A DNA stretch of 64,000 bases from an uncultured Psychroserpens sp. (GCF_947500255.1 NZ_CANMRL010000004.1:248001-312000); one strand, 5' to 3'; shown: positions 1-8,419, counted from the stretch's first letter. Notes: generated by a model not told the origin, from the letters alone. Made by a program: numbers and translations.

Positions 1-145
1 AGTGATTAAATGGAATTTTCGTTTTGTCTGGAAAGATAACTCAATAACTGAGATTGAAGAAATCGCTGTTCAACAGTGGGAAGGCAATAGAATTTCAAAA
101 GAAAAATTTTATTACGATCCTATTCAAATGCAACCTAAAAAGTAA
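1..145 (+). CDS. C-terminal end of a SnoaL/NTF2-like protein (partial)
   Basis: Only the last 47 or so codons are inside the window; the reading frame enters from the left edge and stops with TAA at 143-145. The visible peptide (FRFVWKD, then QQWEGNRISKEKFYYDP) looks like the last two strands of an NTF2/SnoaL-like alpha+beta barrel, where a strand reading W-x-x-G-K-I-x-x-E-x-F-Y-Y-D is common. Family-level naming rests on this short tail only. A GTG at position 2 is in frame but is probably internal. The gene is followed directly by a rho-independent terminator. Confidence 0.6.
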   Translation, partial: VIKWNFRFVWKDNSITEIEEIAVQQWEGNRISKEKFYYDPIQMQPKK

Positions 146-147
146 AA

Positions 148-179
148 AACCTCTCCAAAAACATGAAGAGGTTTTTTTT
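148..179 (+). terminator. Bidirectional rho-independent terminator
   Basis: A 7-bp stem AACCTCT (148-154) / AGAGGTT (167-173) has a 12-nt loop and runs into T's to 179. On the minus strand the hairpin is followed by TTTTTTAC, so it can also end the convergent subtilase transcript. Confidence 0.8.
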
Positions 180-200
180 ATTAATTAAAGATCAAACGTT

Positions 201-1709
201 TTATTGAACGGCTTGTAAAGCATCAATATTTCCATAGCCAAAGCTTCCATTTTTGTATGGATAAAAATCGGCCGATTGTTTCAATCTATTGAGCACTTGC
301 GTTCTACTCCAACTAGGATATCTGGACCATACTAAAGCAGCTATTCCTGCTGTAGTTGCAGTTGCTACAGACGAACCACCTGTATAACGACGATCACCAT
401 TATAAAATCCTAATACTGGAGGCGCTTTACTTGTATTATTATCGCCTTCCATTATGATGGTAAAATCAATCTTACTTCCGCTATGACAAGTGTCGCAACG
501 CTCATAATTACTACCATCATCAACGCCAGTTACAGCTACAGTTTCACTCATAGTCGCTGGAAAAATCACTCCAAACCCATTTGTAAAGCTTGTCGATGTT
601 CCTCCTGCTGCAAATATCAACTTCCCTTTACTATAGGCATATTTTACAGCATCTTTAATATTTCCAATAGACCATACATATCCTATAGACATTGAGATAA
701 TTTTCACATCACTTCTATTTCCTAATTGCGTTAAGGCTTTAGACACGCCTTTACGTTCGTGATAATCATTTAACAATACATCTTCTGTTGCACGATAAGC
801 TACTAAATTGGCATTATAAGCAACACCAACTGGCATCCCATTATCATTACGAGGCGAAGCCATAGTTGACCCCATGGCTGTACCATGACCACATTTGTCG
901 TGCGGACCATCATAATTATTAGACCACCACCAAAATGAATCTATGAAGGTTCCATATTTTTGAACAAAACGACCATTGGAATAGCCATCATTTATCCCTG
1001 AAGAATTTAATAAGGACTGGGATTGAGATACTCCTGTATCTATAAGACCAATAGTGACACCAGACCCTGTTGATAGGTTCCATGCCTGTTGAATATTATG
1101 CTCATCAAAATGCCAAGATACTTGTGCATTATTAGGGCTAATTGTTGAATAATGAGCAGGATTAATATAATCGCCATTTTTATCACAACCTGAACTTGAA
1201 CGCTCAGCATTTTCATTGAAACTAAATAGATTATAACCATTAGGTTCTAAATAACGAACATCTTTATGTTTTTTAAGTGCAATGATCGTTTCAATATGTT
1301 CAACACCAACATCGATAACTGTTAAAATATCTTGCTCTACAAGTATAAGGTCTGTTTTATCTATTTTCTCATTATCGGCTACAATATCTATTAAGCCATT
1401 CTTTTTGGCTTCCAATTCAGAGTCTCTTGTTTCACTAAAACTTTGGCCTTCATTTCCATAACCAATGGTTAATACGTTTTGTCCATGAACAACTGCACTC
1501 CACAAAAAGTGCGCATCTTCTTTACTCCAATCAAAGTCTCCTGTTTCACGAATGGTTTGGCTAATACGGCTATTGATTTGATCAACGGTAAGTGGGTCTT
1601 TGGGGAATTGAACATCTTGAGATTCGATTTCAATAGTAGTATCTTCTTTAGAACAGGATACCATGGTGATTGCTATAAGTAGCAACACCTTTAAGTACAT
1701 TTTTTTCAT
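201..1709 (-). CDS. S8 family serine peptidase (subtilase), lipoprotein
   Basis: This 502-residue protein begins with a lipoprotein signal (MKKMYLKVLLLIAITMVSC, acylated Cys19), so it probably sits lipidated in the envelope. Residues about 40-160 form a propeptide-like segment; the subtilisin fold spans about 195-500. The triad is visible: Asp224 in IGLIDTG, His275 in CGHGTAMGS and Ser447 in GGSSVATATTAG. Two departures from family consensus stand out: the oxyanion position, normally AAGN, reads AAGG (Gly370), and the serine motif lacks the usual TP after the alanine. Cys175, Cys273, Cys405 and Cys408 might form disulfides. There is no type IX sorting tail. It converges on the SnoaL-like gene. 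The fold assignment is secure; full activity is uncertain. Confidence 0.9.
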   Translation of the reverse strand: MKKMYLKVLLLIAITMVSCSKEDTTIEIESQDVQFPKDPLTVDQINSRISQTIRETGDFDWSKEDAHFLWSAVVHGQNVLTIGYGNEGQSFSETRDSELEAKKNGLIDIVADNEKIDKTDLILVEQDILTVIDVGVEHIETIIALKKHKDVRYLEPNGYNLFSFNENAERSSSGCDKNGDYINPAHYSTISPNNAQVSWHFDEHNIQQAWNLSTGSGVTIGLIDTGVSQSQSLLNSSGINDGYSNGRFVQKYGTFIDSFWWWSNNYDGPHDKCGHGTAMGSTMASPRNDNGMPVGVAYNANLVAYRATEDVLLNDYHERKGVSKALTQLGNRSDVKIISMSIGYVWSIGNIKDAVKYAYSKGKLIFAAGGTSTSFTNGFGVIFPATMSETVAVTGVDDGSNYERCDTCHSGSKIDFTIIMEGDNNTSKAPPVLGFYNGDRRYTGGSSVATATTAGIAALVWSRYPSWSRTQVLNRLKQSADFYPYKNGSFGYGNIDALQAVQ

Positions 1710-1824
1710 TTAATATGATTTAGATGGTTAATGATTCTCTAAATATATTAAATAATCAAAATGTATTCACATAAAAAATTGCGATTTTCATTAAAAAAAT
1801 CAACACAAATTATGAATTCAACAA

Positions 1825-2112
1825 TTAAGGATTTCGGCGTACAGAACCTGTAAAGTCTTCAAGATCATCCTTTACTTTATTAATCTCTTGAGTGATATCT
1901 TTTGTAACACTCGAATCAATACCTTGTTTTTCGGCACTTTTAGTGATTTCAGATTTTATATCACTCGATGCATCTTTTAGCATACGCATACCTTTACCTA
2001 GGCCACGAGCAATTTCGGGTATTTTATCGGCACCAAATACCATCACTACTATAACGAGGATAAAAAGAACCTCTGTAGTTCCAATAAACAATAATGTAGC
2101 TTGTTGTATCAC
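1825..2112 (-). CDS. tatA: Sec-independent protein translocase subunit TatA/TatE
   Basis: TatA forms the pore-like element of the twin-arginine pathway for folded proteins in the inner membrane. The 95-residue product has one N-terminal membrane helix (about 12-29), the FGADKIPEIARGLGKGM hinge and amphipathic helix typical of TatA/E, and a charged cytoplasmic tail. The start is GTG at 2112: no in-frame ATG precedes it and the first residues match the short periplasmic N terminus of TatA. A TATATTTG promoter box ends only four bases before this GTG, so the mRNA may be leaderless. The single gene stands between the subtilase and the M1 peptidase terminator; tatC is not in the window. Confidence 0.93.
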   Translation of the reverse strand: MIQQATLLFIGTTEVLFILVIVVMVFGADKIPEIARGLGKGMRMLKDASSDIKSEITKSAEKQGIDSSVTKDITQEINKVKDDLEDFTGSVRRNP

Positions 2113-2116
2113 GATG

Positions 2117-2124
2117 CAAATATA
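2117..2124 (-). promoter_or_regulatory. Bacteroidota -7 promoter box before tatA
   Basis: TATATTTG (TAnnTTTG consensus) on the minus strand, separated from the GTG start of tatA by four bases. No TTG -33 element was found at the usual distance. Confidence 0.6.
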
Positions 2125-2171
2125 ATGAGTTGTTTGTTATTACATATACTATTTACATAAATTATAGAGTT

Positions 2172-2202
2172 AAAAAAAGCCGATATTACAATATCGGCTT
2201 TT
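2172..2202 (-). terminator. Rho-independent terminator after the M1 peptidase operon
   Basis: A 13-bp perfect stem (2175-2187 with 2190-2202, two-base loop; core GCCGATATT) is followed on the minus strand by seven T's. It lies 20 bases past the stop of the M1 peptidase gene. Confidence 0.88.
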
Positions 2203-2222
2203 ATATGTATTCAAGGATTTGA

Positions 2223-4520
2223 TTAACCTTTTACTTTGTTTTTGAATTTGTCAAAATCACTTTCTTTGACCTCTCTTGGCCACGAATTATTTGATGTGTC
2301 AATATCTGCAGTCTCAAGGTTTGGATCTACTTTTATAGATACAATTTCTTTTTCAGAAGCAATAGCTTTGCTTACTTCATTATCATTAAATCTCCAAATT
2401 TGAGCAGGATATGTTTCTGTTTTTGAAGTGCCATCAGCATAAGTAAATTCAACAATAATTGGCATTACTAATCCGCCTGGTTTCTCAAACGTAATATTAT
2501 AGAAATACTTAGGTTGCTTGATGCTTTTACGTTCTTCGGCAGTAAAGTTATCCATCATATACTCTTTTAAAGTTGGCGAATTATCTGCTGATGTTCCCTT
2601 ACGTAATTTTTCATCAAACTCCTCACTTCCCTCTTCAACTAAGTATACCAATTCTACCTCATCTAAATTGATATTTCTACTCGAAGCGTAGTTTTTGGCA
2701 TATTGATTTGGTTCTGAAGTCACATAGTACTTTTTAACTTCTTTAAGACCAACATCTACCCAATCTGTGGTATAAAACCAACCTCTCCAATACCAATCCA
2801 AATCAAATGCAGAAGCATCTTCCATGGTACGGAAAAAATCTTCAGGTGTTGGGTGTTTGAACATCCATCGGTTAGCATATTCCTTGAATGCATAATCAAA
2901 TAGTTCACGACCCATTACTGTTTCTCTCAAGATATTTAATGCGGTAGCTGGTTTCCCATAGGCATTATTCCCAAATTGATATGTATTTAAACCTTTTGTC
3001 ATGATTGGAGCAATATAGTCCTGATTTCCTCCCATATATCTTGTGATATTCTTAGCAGGTCCACGACGTGATGGGTACTTATCATCTCCTGGCGATAAAG
3101 CTGCTGGATACCATTCGCCAAAATCTTGTTCGGCTACATACTGCATAAAAGTATTTAAACCTTCATCCATCCAAGTCCATTGACGTTCATCACTATTAAC
3201 AATCATTGGGAAAAAGTTATGACCTACTTCGTGAATAATAACACTCATCATCCCATATTTGGTACGATCGTCATAATTGCCATCTTTATCAGGTCTTCCA
3301 TAGTTCCAGCAAATCATTGGGTACTCCATTCCTTGACGTCTTGCGTGAACTGAAATTGCTTTGTGATAGGGGTAATCAAATGTCATACGCGAATATGATT
3401 TTAATGTACTCGCTACAGCTTTAGTTGACCATTGTTCCCAAAGTGGATTTCCTTCCTTAGAATATAGAGATACTGCCATCACATCTTTATTACCTATTTT
3501 GACAGCCATCATATCCCATATGTATTTTCTAGATGTAGCAAATCCAAAGTCTCTTACATTTTCAGCGTAGAGTTTCCAAGTTTTCTTTTTATTTGAACGT
3601 CCTTTTTCTCTGGCTTCGGCTTCATCTTGAGTAGAAATAACAACAGGTTCTTTATATGACTTTTTGGCCTTCTCATAACGTTTCATCATATCACTTGAAA
3701 ACACTTCTTTTCTATTGGTCAACTTACCAGTACCATCTAACAAATGATCGGCTGGAACGGTAATATTCACTTCAAAATTTCCAAATGGTAATGCAAATTC
3801 ATCACGTCCCCAAAACTGTGAGTTTTGCCAACCTTCAACATCGTTATAAACTGCCATTCTTGGGTAGAACTGAGCGATTACATAGTTTCTATTTCCGTCA
3901 GGAAATAATTCATAACCAGAACGTCCGCCATCAGTCACATGATTGTTGATTTGATACCACCATTTAATGCTAAAAGAAAATTTATCTCCCGTTTTCATTG
4001 GCTTCGGCAATTCTACTCGCATCATGGTTTGATTGATCATGTGAGGCAATGCTTTACCATCTGTTCCCTTTACACTCTCCACATTGAATCCGCCGTCAAA
4101 TCGCTCAGACATATAAGATGATGTAAATCTTGAAGGCGACATTGCTGGCGTAATTCTACTTGAATTAATATCTCTTGAAGGTGAATCTTTCTGACGTACA
4201 TTTTGATCTAACTGTACCCACAAGTAACTCAACTCATCTGGAGAATTATTTGTGTAGGTAATAGTTTCATTACCACTCAATACAGCTGTTTCATCGTTAA
4301 TCTCAATGTCCATCTTATAATCGGCCTGTTGCTGATAATACGCTGGACCAGGAGCTCCAGAACCTGTTCTGTACATGTTTGGAGTGGAAAATTCGTCATA
4401 AAGCTGCTTAAACTTATTCTGGTTTGTATGACCAGTTTGCGGCTCGGGTTCTTGATCTTGCGCTATTGCATTAAATGATATAAATGCAATAGACAAACAA
4501 AGGTATTTTACTAATTTCAT
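2223..4520 (-). CDS. M1 family zinc metallopeptidase (aminopeptidase N-like), secreted
   Basis: The 765-residue protein has an N-terminal Sec signal ending near AIAQ (residue 21). The zinc site is clear: HEVGH at 430-434 with the third ligand Glu453 in WMDEGLNTF, the HExxH-18-E spacing of family M1. The sequence RQGMEYPM (about 395-402) takes the place of the GxMEN exopeptidase motif, with Tyr after the Glu. An N-terminal beta-saddle domain (about 60-260) precedes the catalytic domain. It is the last gene of a minus-strand operon: DUF6702 lies 23 bases upstream and three paralogous regulatory-domain proteins before that. It most likely trims peptides in the periplasm or at the outer surface; the substrate cannot be read from the sequence. 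Confidence 0.92.
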   Translation of the reverse strand: MKLVKYLCLSIAFISFNAIAQDQEPEPQTGHTNQNKFKQLYDEFSTPNMYRTGSGAPGPAYYQQQADYKMDIEINDETAVLSGNETITYTNNSPDELSYLWVQLDQNVRQKDSPSRDINSSRITPAMSPSRFTSSYMSERFDGGFNVESVKGTDGKALPHMINQTMMRVELPKPMKTGDKFSFSIKWWYQINNHVTDGGRSGYELFPDGNRNYVIAQFYPRMAVYNDVEGWQNSQFWGRDEFALPFGNFEVNITVPADHLLDGTGKLTNRKEVFSSDMMKRYEKAKKSYKEPVVISTQDEAEAREKGRSNKKKTWKLYAENVRDFGFATSRKYIWDMMAVKIGNKDVMAVSLYSKEGNPLWEQWSTKAVASTLKSYSRMTFDYPYHKAISVHARRQGMEYPMICWNYGRPDKDGNYDDRTKYGMMSVIIHEVGHNFFPMIVNSDERQWTWMDEGLNTFMQYVAEQDFGEWYPAALSPGDDKYPSRRGPAKNITRYMGGNQDYIAPIMTKGLNTYQFGNNAYGKPATALNILRETVMGRELFDYAFKEYANRWMFKHPTPEDFFRTMEDASAFDLDWYWRGWFYTTDWVDVGLKEVKKYYVTSEPNQYAKNYASSRNINLDEVELVYLVEEGSEEFDEKLRKGTSADNSPTLKEYMMDNFTAEERKSIKQPKYFYNITFEKPGGLVMPIIVEFTYADGTSKTETYPAQIWRFNDNEVSKAIASEKEIVSIKVDPNLETADIDTSNNSWPREVKESDFDKFKNKVKG

Positions 4521-4543
4521 AGCTGTTATTAAAAAAGGTTGAT

Positions 4544-5044
4544 TTATTTAAAATTTAAGTATTGATTCGTATCGTCTTTAGTAAATATCAAATTATTGAC
4601 TTTAGAATTTATTTTCGTTTTTACGACATTTTTTTGCTTTGGAAATCCATCAAAAAGCACAGTGTTACTCATTTCTATAGTGGTTATATTGTCAATGTTT
4701 TCAATTTCCAAATAACAAACCACTATATCATTATCGTATTCTTTCCCGATATAGTTGAATGAGACTTCCTGAGTATTGATTTTAATCTCAATTTTTTGAT
4801 TTAAATATTTTTTGACATATTCATCAACGATTGGTTTCTCGTCTACAGAAGTCATTTTAATGCTTTCATCATAGCGTTCCTGAAGTGTCAACTCTAAATC
4901 GGCAATATCGATTCTAGAAATGATTTGAACCGCTTTTTTTTCTTTTACGTAGCTCACCTGAGTCACACTCACATAATATTTATGTGCATTCGTTACTGCA
5001 AAAGGAAAAATAATAGCCAGTAATGTGACCTTTAAAAAGTTCAT
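4544..5044 (-). CDS. DUF6702 family protein (exported, unknown function)
   Basis: The product is 166 residues from the ATG at 5044; an in-frame TTG at 5053 would add three residues but is less likely. A signal peptide ends at about VTNA, leaving a mature N terminus HKYYVSVTQV, the usual start of DUF6702 proteins. The rest is predicted beta-rich (ISRIDIADLELTLQERYDE, then YLEIENI and MSNTVLFDGFPKQKN). No catalytic motif is evident. Proteins of this family are known to me only as flavobacterial envelope proteins of unknown role, often next to an M1 peptidase, as here (23 bases). The gap to the paralogue gene upstream is 86 bases. Confidence 0.8.
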   Translation of the reverse strand: MNFLKVTLLAIIFPFAVTNAHKYYVSVTQVSYVKEKKAVQIISRIDIADLELTLQERYDESIKMTSVDEKPIVDEYVKKYLNQKIEIKINTQEVSFNYIGKEYDNDIVVCYLEIENIDNITTIEMSNTVLFDGFPKQKNVVKTKINSKVNNLIFTKDDTNQYLNFK

Positions 5045-5130
5045 AACAATCAATAAGTGGTAAAAATAGCCATTTTACCAAATTATTTTACCTTAAAAAA
5101 TGTTAATAATATCTTTAAATTTTTGAAGTA

Positions 5131-5931
5131 TTAGTCTTTAGTCTTTTCATCAACATCTTTAAATGTGTAAAGTTTATGCAGTAAGAATTCATAGGTTTTT
5201 AAGCTATTGTTGCCTTTACATAGCTCTGTAAATTTTGGATCATCAGAAATATAATAAAAGAACTCTGTTTTTAATTGTGCATCTATCTCATAGTTTTCGA
5301 ACAACAAATCTGAAAACTCAGCCATCATCTTTTTTAAGCACTTGTCCTGTGCTTCAAGTAAAACAGCGCGTTTGAGTTTTTTTGTTCGACCAGAAATTTT
5401 ATTTAGGATTTTATGAATATTAATCCCAACAAACAGTGGTGCTATAATTATTGATTTACCAGCATCGGCTTCATATAATTTACGTTCTTTTTGAGTTTTT
5501 TGTTTTCCAACATAGCCTGGTATCCCAACATCATAAAAATTGATATCGCGTTTCGCATCACTATTTTCGATATCTGATGACAAATTACCTGTTAAAACTT
5601 TACCTACGACGACCTCATCTAATTCATTAACTCTATCAGTAAGCGTGATGACTACAGATTTCATCTCTAAGGTTGTTTTGGTAACTACAAAGCTTTGAGG
5701 TATATACTGAACACTAGAAATTAAAAGCGTATCATTGAGTTTTACCGGAATTTCAAACGCTCCTTTATCGTTAGTAATAGTAAACTTTTGAGCTGTTATA
5801 TTAAGTACATGGATGCTTTCCAAATCTGAGCTTGCCACAACCTTTCCTTTTAATTGTATTGATTGAGCGCTATTGTAATTGCAACAGAACACTGCAAAAA
5901 TTAAAAAAAATATATATTCAATCTTTTTCAA
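5131..5931 (-). CDS. Carboxypeptidase-regulatory-like domain protein, paralogue C of three
   Basis: Third in transcription order of three tandem paralogues. The 266-residue product has a signal peptide ending near NSAQ (23), a CarboxypepD_reg-like beta-sandwich (about 25-95; LKGKVVASSDLESIHVLNIT, FTITNDKGAFEIP), a linker with LDEVVVGKVLTG resembling the plug-proximal motif of TonB-dependent receptors, then a basic helical C-terminal region (ISGRTKKLKR; FFYYISDDPKF). No barrel or plug follows, so it is not a receptor. It starts with TTG at 5931, inside the preceding gene, and overlaps it by 14 bases, which suggests translational coupling. Closest to paralogue B (shared RDINFYDVGIPGY). Function unknown. 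Confidence 0.82.
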   Translation of the reverse strand: MKKIEYIFFLIFAVFCCNYNSAQSIQLKGKVVASSDLESIHVLNITAQKFTITNDKGAFEIPVKLNDTLLISSVQYIPQSFVVTKTTLEMKSVVITLTDRVNELDEVVVGKVLTGNLSSDIENSDAKRDINFYDVGIPGYVGKQKTQKERKLYEADAGKSIIIAPLFVGINIHKILNKISGRTKKLKRAVLLEAQDKCLKKMMAEFSDLLFENYEIDAQLKTEFFYYISDDPKFTELCKGNNSLKTYEFLLHKLYTFKDVDEKTKD

Positions 5932-6685
5932 GTCTTCGTTTAAATTTTTTGAGCTTTTCCTTTAAAAACTCTAGCATTTTTATTTCATCCTTTGTTTTAC
6001 TAAGTGGTAAAAATTTTGGATCATCTCCACTAAAATAAAAAAATTCTTTTCGTTTAGTAGCATCTAAAGTATCTGTATCGAAAAGCATTTCAGAAAATTT
6101 AGCCTCAACTTGATCTACCGCTTTATTCAGTTCTTCACGCTTAATCTGTTCCTTTAATCGTTTTGTTCGACCAGAAATCCAATTAATCAATGGATTTAAA
6201 GGCACAATTCCTCCACCACTTTTTGCTTCATATAATCGTCGTTCGCTTTGTGTTTTTCTGGGTCCAGTATATCCTGGTATGCCTACATCATAAAAATTAA
6301 TATCCCGTTTGACTTCTGTGTTTTCAATATCAGACATCAAATCGCCAGTAAGCACTTTTCCGACAACTACTTCATCTAACAAATTCACATTGTCCTCAAG
6401 ATTTACAATCATCGATTGGGTTTGCATGATAATGTCTGTAACAATAACTTCTTTTGGTTTATACTGAACACCAGACACCGTAATTGTATCATTTAGTTTT
6501 GCAGGAATCTCAAACCCTCCCTTATCGTTAGTAATAGTAAATTTACTGGCTGTTTTGTTTATGATATGAATACCAACGAGATCTCCACTTGCTAAAATTT
6601 GGCCCGAAATATCTTTAGTTTGAGCAACTAATCTGGAAGAAAACAATACGGCCAGTAAAAAGAAAAAAAGTTTATTCCTTATCAC
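5918..6685 (-). CDS. Carboxypeptidase-regulatory-like domain protein, paralogue B of three
   Basis: The 255-residue product repeats the plan of its neighbours: signal peptide ending RLVAQ (22), CarboxypepD_reg-like domain (about 25-95; FTITNDKGGFEIPAKLNDTI), LDEVVVGKVLTGDL, then a basic helical tail with ISGRTKRLKEQ and FFYFSGDDPKF. It shares the block DINFYDVGIPGY and the following KTQxER with paralogue C. Translation begins with GTG at 6685 inside the end of paralogue A; the overlap is 14 bases, the same as between B and C. No enzyme motif is visible. These domains usually mediate binding or assembly at the envelope, but that is family knowledge, not proof here. Confidence 0.82.
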   Translation of the reverse strand: MIRNKLFFFLLAVLFSSRLVAQTKDISGQILASGDLVGIHIINKTASKFTITNDKGGFEIPAKLNDTITVSGVQYKPKEVIVTDIIMQTQSMIVNLEDNVNLLDEVVVGKVLTGDLMSDIENTEVKRDINFYDVGIPGYTGPRKTQSERRLYEAKSGGGIVPLNPLINWISGRTKRLKEQIKREELNKAVDQVEAKFSEMLFDTDTLDATKRKEFFYFSGDDPKFLPLSKTKDEIKMLEFLKEKLKKFKRRLEKD

Positions 6686-7484
6686 TATCTTTCTTTAAAA
6701 ATTCTTTACTTTTTTTATTTAGAACTTCTAAAAACTCTAGCTCTTTGCCATAATTTAATAAGTTCACATCAAAGGCTTTATCGTCTTCAACAAATTGTAT
6801 AAACTCTTCTACGCGATGCTCTGGTATATTAAAATTATCTATTATGAATTCTGAACCAAAATAGTATTTAATAGAACTTACTGGTACATCTGGAACACCT
6901 TTATCTTTCTTATCTTTAATCTTACTCCTAAACAGCGGCAATAATAATTGGTCAACTACATTCACTACATTAAGACCATTGACCATCGTTTTAGATTGTG
7001 AATGGATAGCCTCATTTTTTATTTGGGAGCGCTCATCATCAGAGAAATCATATTCATCACTTTTTTTTATGCCAAAGTAAAGTGCATCCAGTTTTGGATT
7101 AAATGTTTTAACTGTAGATATATCTGTATTTAAATCACCTGAAAGCCCTTTGGTTAAAACCAAAACTTCATCAAGCTTATTAATTTCTTCTATTAAAAAC
7201 ACACGCATTCGTTTTGATTTTATAATAGCCTCACTAACTTGAAGATCAAAATTTTGATACTGTAAAGCTCTAAACTCAATAAAATCGTTCAATGCTACTT
7301 CAACAGTAAACTCACCATTTTCATTAGTAATCACACCTTTATTTGACGATGTGTTAAATACAGTTATTCCTTCTACATCGTCTCCCTCGACAATAATTTT
7401 ACCATCAACTTTTACACGCTTAATGTCTTGAGATATTGCTAAAAAAGATGTTAGTGCTATACACAAGAGTAGTAGTTTTTTCAT
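6672..7484 (-). CDS. Carboxypeptidase-regulatory-like domain protein, paralogue A of three
   Basis: First gene of the operon, with an ATG start and 270 residues. A signal peptide ends at LAISQ (19). The beta-sandwich (about 24-95) carries the family turn GVITNENGEFTVEVALND, followed by LDEVLVLTKGLSGDLNTDI, the diverged counterpart of LDEVVVGKVLTG in the other two. The C-terminal half is charged and helical (KSKIKDKKDKG nearby; then EFIQFVEDDKAFDVNLL, matching the DDPKF region of B and C). It is the most diverged copy, lacking the DINFYDVGIPGY block. The stop overlaps the GTG of paralogue B by 14 bases. Role unknown; probably periplasmic. Confidence 0.82.
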   Translation of the reverse strand: MKKLLLLCIALTSFLAISQDIKRVKVDGKIIVEGDDVEGITVFNTSSNKGVITNENGEFTVEVALNDFIEFRALQYQNFDLQVSEAIIKSKRMRVFLIEEINKLDEVLVLTKGLSGDLNTDISTVKTFNPKLDALYFGIKKSDEYDFSDDERSQIKNEAIHSQSKTMVNGLNVVNVVDQLLLPLFRSKIKDKKDKGVPDVPVSSIKYYFGSEFIIDNFNIPEHRVEEFIQFVEDDKAFDVNLLNYGKELEFLEVLNKKSKEFLKKDSDKE

Positions 7485-7553
7485 AGTTGATATTTTAGTT
7501 AAGTAAAGAAATGATTTGAAAACTTAATTTATTAATAAAGACTCACTAAACTT

Positions 7554-7582
7554 TTGTTAAATTAATCCTTTACCTAAATTTA
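7554..7582 (+). promoter_or_regulatory. Probable promoter of pepE
   Basis: TTG (7554-7556) is followed after 18 bases by TAAATTTA (7575-7582), one base off the TAnnTTTG box. The start codon lies 16 bases further on. The spacing fits Bacteroidota sigma-A promoters. Confidence 0.5.
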
Positions 7583-7598
7583 CAACAAATTACAGTCA

Positions 7599-8306
7599 AT
7601 GAAAAATATTATCATCGCAAGTACTTCAACTATTCATGGTGGAGAACCCTTAGAGTATTTACTGGAAGAGTTAGGTGATTTTTTTAAGCATACTTCTGAA
7701 ATCATATTCATCCCATATGCTAGACCAGGAGGGATCACACATGATGAGTATACTTTAAAAGTAAATACAGCATTCAAAAAAATTGACAAAAAAGTGATTG
7801 GTATTCACGAATTTGACGATCCAAAAGAAGCCATTAAAAATGCTAAAGGTATATTTACAGGTGGCGGAAACACCTTTGTATTGGTAAATCAACTTTATAA
7901 AAATGATCTTATAAACACCATTAAAACTACAGTTAAAAATGGAACGCCTTATTTAGGCACAAGTGCAGGAAGCAATATATGTGGTCTTACAGTAAGTACT
8001 ACCAATGACATGCCTATTGTTTACCCTCCAAGTTTTAAAACCTTTGGATTTGTACCTTTTAATATCAATCCGCATTATTTAGATCCTGACCCAACAAGCA
8101 AACACATGGGTGAAACAAGAGAGACCAGAATAAAGGAGTTTCATAAATTTAATACACAACCTGTTGTTGGGATTAGAGAAGGCAGCTGGCTAGAAGTTAA
8201 AGGAGATTCAATAGTTTTAAAAGGACCATTGGACGCTAGAATTTTTGAATACAGCAAAGTGCCTTACGAAGTAAAATCAGGTACACAGCTCAATCATTTA
8301 AAATAA
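7599..8306 (+). CDS. pepE: Dipeptidase E (peptidase family S51)
   Basis: PepE is a cytoplasmic serine dipeptidase that cleaves dipeptides with an N-terminal aspartate. The 235-residue length is typical. The nucleophile elbow GTSAGSN gives Ser122; Asp137 and His159 lie at the same spacing (15 and 22 residues) as the Escherichia coli triad Ser120/Asp135/His157. Other family marks are FTGGGNTF (86-93) and the conserved segment NPHYLDPD. No signal peptide is present. It is monocistronic, divergent from the three-paralogue operon, with its own promoter candidate, and converges on a tRNA gene. Confidence 0.94.
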   Translation: MKNIIIASTSTIHGGEPLEYLLEELGDFFKHTSEIIFIPYARPGGITHDEYTLKVNTAFKKIDKKVIGIHEFDDPKEAIKNAKGIFTGGGNTFVLVNQLYKNDLINTIKTTVKNGTPYLGTSAGSNICGLTVSTTNDMPIVYPPSFKTFGFVPFNINPHYLDPDPTSKHMGETRETRIKEFHKFNTQPVVGIREGSWLEVKGDSIVLKGPLDARIFEYSKVPYEVKSGTQLNHLK

Positions 8307-8334
8307 AAAAAGCCTCAAACATTATGAAGCTTTT
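8305..8334 (-). terminator. Terminator shared by tRNA-Gly and pepE
   Basis: Imperfect 9-bp hairpin (8308-8316 with 8326-8334, one C/A mismatch on the plus strand, a G-T wobble on the minus strand, nine-base loop). On the minus strand it is followed by seven T's, so it fits best as the tRNA terminator; it begins at the tRNA CCA end. It could also stop pepE transcripts. Confidence 0.6.
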
Positions 8335-8336
8335 GG

Positions 8337-8409
8337 AGCGAGAGACCGGGTTCGAACCGGCGACATTCAGCTTGGAAGGCTGACGCTCTACCAACTGAGC
8401 TACTCTCGC
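8337..8409 (-). tRNA. tRNA-Gly (anticodon TCC)
   Basis: On the minus strand the acceptor stem GCGAGAG pairs with CTCTCGC, the D-arm is AGCTCAGTTGGTAGAGC, the anticodon loop CTTCCAA has anticodon TCC, and the T-loop is GGTTCGAACCC. The 73 bases end with discriminator T, and CCA is encoded next (8336-8334). The whole clover-leaf is intact. Confidence 0.97.
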
Positions 8410-8419
8410 ATTCTGGGCG

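Noticed and set aside
5131-7484. SusC/TonB-dependent receptor fragments
   Set aside because: Despite the regulatory domain and LDEVVV motif, none of the three frames is interrupted, each has its own signal peptide and complete C terminus, and no plug or barrel sequence follows.
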